Assembly (NCBI GenBank): GCA_902782715.1
Contig: CACZOG010000185.1
Span: 1-6,047 of the forward strand
Source of the DNA: an uncultured Lachnospiraceae bacterium
Lineage (GTDB): Bacteria > Bacillota > Clostridia > Lachnospirales > Lachnospiraceae
Direction: 5' to 3'
Length of the DNA: 6,047 bases
Positions 1 through 4,788 of the stretch are shown here, in pieces. Every line of letters starts with the position of its first letter. Within the stretch, counting starts at the first letter, position 1. The position numbers and the translations under genes are program-made. The notes under the pieces were generated by a model. That model did no database searches. It worked only from the letters and a program-made list of their open reading frames with translations, and was not told the DNA's origin.

Positions 1-681
1 AGAAACTTATGGCACATTTCTCATGAAGGTCTTGAACTTGAAGATCCTGCAAATGAGCCTAACTACGATCACCTTCTTGTACTCGGCGTAAGACCTGAGA
101 AGGCTCCCGATGAAGGCGAATATGTATCACTTTCATTTGAAAAGGGTGTTCCCGTTGCTATCAACGGTGAGAAGAAGAAAGTATCCGACATCATTCGTGA
201 CCTTAACAAACTCGGCGGAAAGCACGGCATCGGAATCATCGATATCGTTGAGAACCGTGTAGTTGGCATGAAATCACGCGGTGTATACGAAACACCCGGA
301 GGAACGATCCTTTACGAAGCACATCAGCAGCTTGAGGAGTTGATCCTTGACCGTGACATTTACAGAGAGAAACAGGAGATCGGCAACAAGTTTGCACAGA
401 TCGTTTATGAAGGAAAGTGGTTCTCACCTTTGAGAGAAGCATGCCAGGCATTCCTTGAGAAATCACAGGAGCAGGTAACAGGTGAAGTTAAGATGAAACT
501 TTACAAAGGCAACATCATCAAAGCAGGAACAACTTCTCCTTATTCACTTTATGATGAGGATATCGCATCATTCACAACAGGCGATCTTTACGATCATCAT
601 GATGCTGAAGGCTTCATTAATCTGTTCGGTCTTTCAACCAAGGTACGTGCTATGAAGGCACAGGCAAGAGAAAACAAATAA
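1..681 (+). CDS. argG: Argininosuccinate synthase, C-terminal part (5' end outside window)
   Basis: Argininosuccinate synthase joins citrulline and aspartate using ATP in the penultimate step of arginine synthesis, in the cytoplasm. The window opens in frame and gives 226 residues before a TAA stop, a little over half of the usual roughly 400. The N-terminal ATP-binding part (SGGLDTS motif) is therefore missing because of the window edge, not because the gene is broken. What remains is the C-terminal catalytic and oligomerisation region: NLWHISHEG at residues 2-10, LEDPANEP at 13-20, the hallmark KSRGVYETPGG at 91-101 followed by LYEAH at 104-108, and the WFSPLR segment at 140-145. The NLWHISHEG variant is one I associate with Clostridia-type ArgG. 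No argH is visible next to it. The next gene begins 18 bases after the stop with no terminator between them. The family assignment is very secure. Confidence 0.96.
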   Translation, partial: RNLWHISHEGLELEDPANEPNYDHLLVLGVRPEKAPDEGEYVSLSFEKGVPVAINGEKKKVSDIIRDLNKLGGKHGIGIIDIVENRVVGMKSRGVYETPGGTILYEAHQQLEELILDRDIYREKQEIGNKFAQIVYEGKWFSPLREACQAFLEKSQEQVTGEVKMKLYKGNIIKAGTTSPYSLYDEDIASFTTGDLYDHHDAEGFINLFGLSTKVRAMKAQARENK

Positions 682-699
682 TTTTCATAAAGAGACTAC

Positions 700-996
700 A
701 TGGAAGATATTTGGCTTATAATCGCAGTCTATCTGGCTGTAACCAATCTTATCGGATTGGCACTAATGGGTATTGATAAAGCTAAAGCAAAGCGGCGGAA
801 ATGGCGTATCCCTGAGGCTACGCTGTTTCTTGTTGCCGCAATAGGCGGTTCTATAGGTTCAATACTCGGAATGTATATTTTCAGGCATAAGACCAAGCAT
901 TTGACTTTTACCATTGGTATGCCGGTGATCCTTTTGATTCAGATAATAACAGTCTGCATTCTTTTATTTGCTCCGCTGAATTTGTTCTTTTTCTGA
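700..996 (+). CDS. DUF1294 family small membrane protein
   Basis: This is a 98-residue protein of unknown function that matches the DUF1294 family. Family marks are the MGIDKAKA segment at 23-30, WRIPEATL at 35-42, a Gly-rich GGSIGSILGM helix at 49-58 and FRHKTKH at 61-67. Three hydrophobic stretches (about 4-24, 41-60 and 70-92) suggest an integral membrane protein with a short basic loop (KAKAKRRK, 27-34) on the cytoplasmic side. Its length is normal for the family. The ATG at 700 is preceded by a weak purine-rich site (AAAGAGA, 689-695), weaker than those of the following genes. It lies 18 bases after argG and 31 bases before the next start, so it is probably co-transcribed. Some DUF1294 proteins carry an N-terminal cold-shock domain, but this one does not. 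No function can be assigned. Confidence 0.85.
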   Translation: MEDIWLIIAVYLAVTNLIGLALMGIDKAKAKRRKWRIPEATLFLVAAIGGSIGSILGMYIFRHKTKHLTFTIGMPVILLIQIITVCILLFAPLNLFFF

Positions 997-1027
997 AGCA
1001 AAATAGTGTGTTACGGAGGAATTGGAT

Positions 1028-2005
1028 ATGAATGAAAACAAAAAATCAGGTTTTTGTATCGCGGGTATGGTATTCGGTATCATCAGTATCATTTTATGCT
1101 GTTTCGGATTCCTTCCCGGTTTGCTGGGTTTGATTTTCTCGATCATAAGTCTCGCCAAGAAAAAACAGCCTAAGGGCTGTGCCGTTGCGGGTCTTATCAC
1201 ATCCATAATAGGAATCATTCTCGGACTTATTGTCGGAATCATCTTACTGGTTGTGATCATAACAAGCGGTATCTTTGTAGGCGGTATTGCAGCAGGCTTA
1301 AGCAAACTGTCCAATGAGATCCAGAGCGGAAACATTGATGTTACGGAGTACTTGAATGCTGCTGAAGGCTGGGAGAACTATTTAGACGGTGACGGCTACG
1401 ATTTTGATCCCAACGGCTGGAACATTGATGATTTTAACTGGGATACATCGAATTACGATTCCGGAGATTACAACTTTGATTATGATTCGGATTATGACTT
1501 CTCCGAACTTGAAAACTGGATCCTGGATGCAGGTAATACCGATTATTCCGACAGCAGTGACGACCTCTCGGAAGTTTATTTCGAAAATCTTGACAGTTAC
1601 GGATTCAAATTTGTAGAGGATATTGACGGAACATATATTTACACCAAGAAAGGTGCTGAGTTTGAGTATCCCGCATATATTTATTACGGTTATTCGGAGA
1701 ACGGTTATTCTACAAATGATGCTTTTATGGAATATCTTGATGAACTTGATTTCCTTTCGAATCCCGACAGCGAATATTCAAGCACCGTCAGCTACTATAA
1801 CTCCGAATGGGATTACGGCTGGGCAGATCAGATAACTGATTACGGCGATTATGAATACTATGAGATCTGGTTATTCTGCTTCAACAAATATTCGGATGAA
1901 CTTGTAATTCTTATCGCACGTCCCGACACTGACCGTCAGGACGGCATTGATGAAGCTTACGATGAACTTGTAGGAATTATGGATCACATGTACGTTACTG
2001 ATTAA
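1028..2005 (+). CDS. DUF4190-type membrane protein with long acidic Tyr/Asp-rich region
   Basis: This 325-residue protein has two parts. Residues 9-91 are hydrophobic and Gly/Ile-rich: a probable helical hairpin (9-43), a basic loop KKKQPKG (44-50) and a long hydrophobic segment (51-91). This pattern fits the DUF4190 family. Residues 102-182 are extremely rich in Asp, Tyr, Asn and Trp (for example DGDGYDFDPNG at 120-130), with almost no basic residues. Residues 183-325 look like a small folded alpha/beta domain, still acidic, that I do not recognise. By the positive-inside rule, the basic loop is cytoplasmic and the acidic C-terminal part probably faces outward, which is an inference. I chose ATG 1028 because GGAGGA at 1015-1020 sits 7 bases upstream; the in-frame TTG at 1022 would be only 1 base from that site. 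Function unknown; a cell-envelope or sensing role is only a guess. Confidence 0.8.
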   Translation: MNENKKSGFCIAGMVFGIISIILCCFGFLPGLLGLIFSIISLAKKKQPKGCAVAGLITSIIGIILGLIVGIILLVVIITSGIFVGGIAAGLSKLSNEIQSGNIDVTEYLNAAEGWENYLDGDGYDFDPNGWNIDDFNWDTSNYDSGDYNFDYDSDYDFSELENWILDAGNTDYSDSSDDLSEVYFENLDSYGFKFVEDIDGTYIYTKKGAEFEYPAYIYYGYSENGYSTNDAFMEYLDELDFLSNPDSEYSSTVSYYNSEWDYGWADQITDYGDYEYYEIWLFCFNKYSDELVILIARPDTDRQDGIDEAYDELVGIMDHMYVTD

Positions 2006-2029
2006 TGTTTATATTTGGGGGACAGGGTA

Positions 2030-2515
2030 ATGCACATAGCCGTATTGGATGATAAAATTGCCGACAGAAAGCAGTTGGAAAGACTTCTTGACCGTGAATC
2101 GGACAGAAGGATTCAGACTACGGGAAATCTGTACATTGATACATACGGTGCTAAAGATGCTTTGCTTACTGCTCCCTTAAAGCAGTATGATTTTTTCATG
2201 ATTGATATGATGGGACCGGTCACGGAAAGCCTGGAGATCATTAAGAATCTCCGTGCTAAGGAAGTGTCGGTCCCTGTTTGTTTGATGCGAAATGAAGAAG
2301 AATTAAAAGATATAAAAGAAATTCCCGACAATCTTTTGTTCATAGAAAAACCGATCAAAGTGCAGGAACTTACCGATCTGATCGGCAGCGTGATAGAGGA
2401 AATAAAGGCAAAAGAAGAGGAAGAAGCGCGGATCAAACAGGAACAGATCGAAGAATATATCAAGAATAATAAAGGTAAGATTGCCTTAAAGAGAATAATG
2501 AACAAATTATTCTGA
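2030..2515 (+). CDS. Stand-alone degenerate response-regulator receiver with coiled-coil tail
   Basis: This 161-residue protein begins like a receiver (CheY-like) domain: beta-1 IAVLDD with the acidic pair D7-D8, FFMIDMMG with the likely phospho-acceptor D59, and FIEKPI with the conserved K107. The Thr/Ser normally found at the end of beta-4 is not visible: the strand reads VPVCLMRN (81-88), with Met or Arg at that place. Phospho-signalling may therefore be altered or lost. After about residue 120 there is no DNA-binding or enzymatic output domain, only a Glu/Lys-rich probable coiled coil (121-150) and a short basic end. I chose ATG 2030 because GGGGGA (2017-2022) lies 7 bases upstream; the TTG at 2015 overlaps that site. 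The gene starts 24 bases after the preceding one and ends with tandem stops (TGA then TAA, 2513-2518). No histidine kinase is nearby. Partner and pathway are unknown. Confidence 0.75.
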   Translation: MHIAVLDDKIADRKQLERLLDRESDRRIQTTGNLYIDTYGAKDALLTAPLKQYDFFMIDMMGPVTESLEIIKNLRAKEVSVPVCLMRNEEELKDIKEIPDNLLFIEKPIKVQELTDLIGSVIEEIKAKEEEEARIKQEQIEEYIKNNKGKIALKRIMNKLF

Positions 2516-2556
2516 TAAAAAAGACATATTTACAAGGCATAATTATCGAATATTAC

Positions 2557-2585
2557 TTGTAATCCTTATATAAAAGTGATATTAT
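2557..2585 (+). promoter_or_regulatory. Alternative candidate promoter upstream of the hairpin
   Basis: TTGTAA (2557-2562) and TATTAT (2580-2585) are separated by the ideal 17 bases and match the consensus at 4 of 6 and 5 of 6 positions. Transcription would start near 2592, inside the left arm of the terminator hairpin. That would shorten the stem and let the new transcript escape termination. It competes with the 2621-2650 candidate, and sequence alone cannot decide between them. Confidence 0.28.
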
Positions 2586-2586
2586 G

Positions 2587-2631
2587 GGCGTGTTCAAATT
2601 TATAAGATCATTCTTATTTTTTGAACGCGCC
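2587..2631 (+). terminator. Long hairpin, probable Rho-independent terminator
   Basis: The arms 2587-2598 and 2620-2631 (GGCGTGTTCAAA and TTTGAACGCGCC) pair over 12 bp with one G-T wobble. Inside them, ATAAGA (2602-2607) pairs with TCTTAT (2612-2617) around a 4-base TCAT loop, making one long stem with a small internal bulge. The sequence that follows, TTTACATTT, is only a broken T-tract, so termination may be inefficient. It lies 71 bases after the receiver-like gene and ahead of the phosphonate cluster, where a boundary between transcripts is expected. The reverse orientation has no better T-tract. Confidence 0.6.
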
Positions 2632-2650
2632 TTTACATTTGAAGTATAAA
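2621..2650 (+). promoter_or_regulatory. Candidate sigma-70-type promoter for the phosphonate cluster
   Basis: TTGAAC (2621-2626, 4 of 6 matches to the -35 consensus) is followed after 18 bases by TATAAA (2645-2650, 5 of 6 matches to the -10 consensus). Transcription would start near 2657, giving a leader of about 43 bases before the ATG at 2700. The -35 box lies within the right arm of the terminator hairpin. The position is sensible, between two transcripts, but such matches are common in AT-rich DNA. Confidence 0.35.
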
Positions 2651-2651
2651 A

Positions 2652-2684
2652 AAGCGTTTGCTGTCATGAAACGGCAGCAGGCTT
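2652..2684 (+). promoter_or_regulatory. Imperfect inverted repeat ahead of the cytidylyltransferase gene
   Basis: TGCTGTC (2659-2665) pairs with GGCAGCA (2673-2679) around a 7-base spacer, with one G-T wobble as RNA. An outer AAGC (2652-2655) pairs with GCTT (2681-2684). There is no T-tract after it, so it is not a terminator. It ends 6 bases before the AAGGA ribosome binding site (2691-2695) and covers the start point expected from the 2621-2650 promoter. It could be a DNA operator or an RNA structure affecting translation or stability. Confidence 0.4.
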
Positions 2685-2699
2685 ATCGGGAAGGAAACA

Positions 2700-3593
2700 A
2701 TGGATAAACTTACGAGAAAACAATTTGACATTTTATGTGCATATGCCGAATCGGGCGAAGCAATGACACAGAGGGATCTTGAAAAGATAACAGGTCATTC
2801 TTTAGGTACCGTTAACAAGGCGGTAAAAGATCTTAATGAAGCAGGTTTTATCACCGACGGTAAAATATCCGATGGAGGATATGCTGCTTTGGAACCTTTT
2901 AAGGTTAAGCGTGCGATATTTATCGCGGCAGGTTTCGGTTCAAGACTTGTTCCGATCACTTTGAACACGCCCAAACCTCTGGTAAGAGTTCTCGGTACGA
3001 GAATAATTGACAGACTCATTGATGCTTGTCTTAAGGTCGGTATCGAGGAAATATACATTGTAAGAGGATATCTTGCAGAGCAGTTCGATCAGCTTTTATA
3101 CAAGTATCCTATGATTAAGTTCCTTGAGAATCCCGTTTACAATGAAGCGAACAATATAAGCTCGGCATTGATAGCAAATGAGCTTCTTTCGAATGCATAT
3201 GTTTTTGAAGCGGATCTTCTGATATCGAATCCCGACATCATCAAAAAATATCATTATACATCCGATTTCCTTGCAATAAAGAAAGACCGTACGGATGACT
3301 GGTGCTTTACCGTTAAGGACGGGATCATCACCGAGGAAAAGGTCGGCGGAACGGACTGCTGGCAGATGGTAGGAATATCTTTCTGGAGCAATGAAGACGG
3401 AGCCAAACTTTCCAAAGACATAGCGGATGTTTACGCTTCTCCGGGCGGAAAAGAAAGATACTGGGAACAGGTTCCCCTTGTATACAGAAAACAGAATTAC
3501 AAAGTTGAGATAAGCGAATGCTTTGAGGATGACATAGTTGAGATCGATACGTTCAACGAACTTAAGGCAATAGACAAATCATATGATGTTTAG
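2700..3593 (+). CDS. pntC: Winged-helix / LicC-PntC-type cytidylyltransferase fusion (probable AEP cytidylyltransferase)
   Basis: This is a 297-residue fusion. Residues 1-66 form a MarR-like winged helix: the helix-turn-helix lies around TQRDLEKITGHSLGTVNKAV (23-42), followed by a wing near 50-62. Residues 68-297 are a nucleotidyltransferase of the LicC type: AAGFGSR (76-82) for the nucleotide phosphates, PKPL with K92, NEANNISSALIA (148-159) like the LicC substrate region, EADLLIS with metal-binding candidate D172, and EIDTFNEL (281-288) carrying the second acidic metal site. LicC makes CDP-choline from phosphocholine. Here the adjacent aminotransferase and PEP mutase point instead to 2-aminoethylphosphonate, as in PntC, giving CMP-AEP. 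The substrate is inferred from context and homologues acting on phosphocholine remain possible. The start is supported by AAGGA at 2691-2695. The stop at 3591 overlaps the next gene's ribosome binding site, so translation is probably coupled. The N-terminal domain may bind DNA, or be a relic. Confidence 0.82.
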   Translation: MDKLTRKQFDILCAYAESGEAMTQRDLEKITGHSLGTVNKAVKDLNEAGFITDGKISDGGYAALEPFKVKRAIFIAAGFGSRLVPITLNTPKPLVRVLGTRIIDRLIDACLKVGIEEIYIVRGYLAEQFDQLLYKYPMIKFLENPVYNEANNISSALIANELLSNAYVFEADLLISNPDIIKKYHYTSDFLAIKKDRTDDWCFTVKDGIITEEKVGGTDCWQMVGISFWSNEDGAKLSKDIADVYASPGGKERYWEQVPLVYRKQNYKVEISECFEDDIVEIDTFNELKAIDKSYDV

Positions 3594-3602
3594 AGGTGCA
3601 AA

Positions 3603-4733
3603 ATGGAAAGTGTAAAAAGAAACATACTTCTTAATCCCGGTCCTTCGACCACAACGGATACCGTAAAATACGCACAGATAGTGCCTGATATATGCCCCAG
3701 AGAAAAAGAATTTGCAGGTCTTATGAAAGGCTTAAGAGAAGACCTCGTAAAGATAGTTCACGGTGACTTAAATAAATACACATCGGTTCTTTTCTGCGGT
3801 TCGGGAACCATTAACATTGATGTCTGCATCAACAGCCTTCTTCCCGCTGACAAGAAAGTGCTTGTTGTAAATAACGGCGCATATTCGACAAGAGCGGTTG
3901 AGATCTGCGAAGGCTACGGACTTCCTTACATCAATCTTCAGTTCCCCGTTGATGAAACTCCTGATCTGAACAAAGTGGAAGAGACACTTAAAAACAATCC
4001 CGATATCGGATTAGTTCACACAACACATAACGAAACCGGAACGGGAATCCTTAATCCCATAAGAGAGATCGGAGCACTTGCTCATAAGTACGGCGCGATC
4101 TTTACGGTTGATACTACAAGTACCTATGCAATGCGTCCCATAGATATCGAAAAGGACAACATCGATTTCTGCATGGCCAGCGCACAGAAAGGACTTATGG
4201 CTTTTACAGGTCTTTCCTTCGTTGTCGGAAACAAAGAAATAATAGAGAGAAGCGCATCTTTCCCTAAAAGAAGTTATTACTGCAATCTATATCTTCAGTA
4301 TGAGTATTTCGAGAAAACGGGCGAGATGCATTTTACCCCTCCCGTGCAGACAATATATGCAACAATTCAGGCATTAAAAGAATACTGGGCAGAGGGCGAA
4401 GAAGCAAAATGGGCAAGACATACGAGAGTGTTCAATGCGATCAACGCAGGTCTTGACGAACTCGGCTTCAGACAGGTAATCAAGCCTGAACTACGTGCGG
4501 GACTTGTATCCTCGGCTATATACCCCGACGATCCGAACTGGGATTTCGAGAAGGTTCATGACTACTGTTATGAAAGAGGATTTACGATTTATCCCGGTAA
4601 GATTTCAACGACGGGAACATTCAGACTCTGTGCACTCGGTGCAATTGATGAAGCAGATATTAAAGACTTCTTCAAAGTGTTCAAAGAAGCGCTTGTAAGT
4701 AACAACATTCAGGTACCTGTTGTATATAAGTAA
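3603..4733 (+). CDS. phnW: 2-aminoethylphosphonate aminotransferase (PhnW/AEPT family)
   Basis: This is a 376-residue PLP enzyme of the class V aminotransferase fold, close to the usual PhnW length of about 365. It interconverts phosphonoacetaldehyde and 2-aminoethylphosphonate, using alanine/pyruvate in characterised PhnW. Visible marks are the N-terminal LLNPGPSTT (9-17), GSGT (66-69) binding PLP phosphate, NNGAYSTR (90-97), ETGTGILNPI (144-153), TVD with PLP-ring D170, ASAQKG with the probable Schiff-base lysine K196, and FRLCALG with R341, matching the arginine that binds the phosphonate/carboxylate in PhnW. It starts 9 bases after the cytidylyltransferase stop, with AGGTG at 3594-3598. 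In degradation clusters PhnW sits with phosphonatase (PhnX). None is seen here, and a PEP mutase follows, so I infer the biosynthetic direction. In Treponema denticola the same two activities are fused as PntC-AEPT. Confidence 0.9.
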   Translation: MESVKRNILLNPGPSTTTDTVKYAQIVPDICPREKEFAGLMKGLREDLVKIVHGDLNKYTSVLFCGSGTINIDVCINSLLPADKKVLVVNNGAYSTRAVEICEGYGLPYINLQFPVDETPDLNKVEETLKNNPDIGLVHTTHNETGTGILNPIREIGALAHKYGAIFTVDTTSTYAMRPIDIEKDNIDFCMASAQKGLMAFTGLSFVVGNKEIIERSASFPKRSYYCNLYLQYEYFEKTGEMHFTPPVQTIYATIQALKEYWAEGEEAKWARHTRVFNAINAGLDELGFRQVIKPELRAGLVSSAIYPDDPNWDFEKVHDYCYERGFTIYPGKISTTGTFRLCALGAIDEADIKDFFKVFKEALVSNNIQVPVVYK

Positions 4734-4746
4734 GACATCAGATCGG

Positions 4747-4763
4747 GTATCGGATAACGATAC
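4747..4763 (+). repeat. Short perfect hairpin between aminotransferase and PEP mutase genes
   Basis: GTATCG (4747-4752) and CGATAC (4758-4763) pair perfectly over 6 bp around the loop GATAA. It sits in the 55-base gap between the two genes, 14 bases before the AGAGGAG ribosome binding site (4777-4783). There is no T-tract, so it is not a terminator. It could be a processing or mRNA stability element, or chance. Confidence 0.3.
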
Positions 4764-4788
4764 GATATGACAAAAAAGAGGAGACAAA

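Noticed and set aside
1022..1030. TTG at 1022 as start of the DUF4190-type protein
   Set aside because: It is 1 base from GGAGGA, too close for initiation. ATG 1028 has ideal spacing.
964..1335. 123-codon open frame on the - strand
   Set aside because: It is antisense to the hydrophobic part of the DUF4190-type protein, has no family resemblance, and that + strand gene has a strong ribosome binding site.
2015..2032. TTG at 2015 as start of the receiver-like protein
   Set aside because: It overlaps the GGGGGA ribosome binding site. ATG 2030 has correct spacing and places the IAVLDD strand at the very N-terminus, as usual for receivers.
2113..2505. 130-codon open frame on the - strand
   Set aside because: It is antisense to the receiver-like gene and low in complexity (Ser/Ile-rich). 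The + strand has receiver motifs and a ribosome binding site.
2700..3593. Plain phosphocholine cytidylyltransferase (licC) for choline decoration
   Set aside because: No choline kinase (licA), transporter (licB) or licD is nearby, and the next two genes are phosphonate enzymes, so AEP is the more likely substrate. Biochemistry could still reverse this.
3603..4733. Catabolic PhnW of an AEP degradation operon
   Set aside because: No phosphonatase (phnX), phosphonate transporter or LysR-type regulator is visible, and a PEP mutase gene follows immediately.
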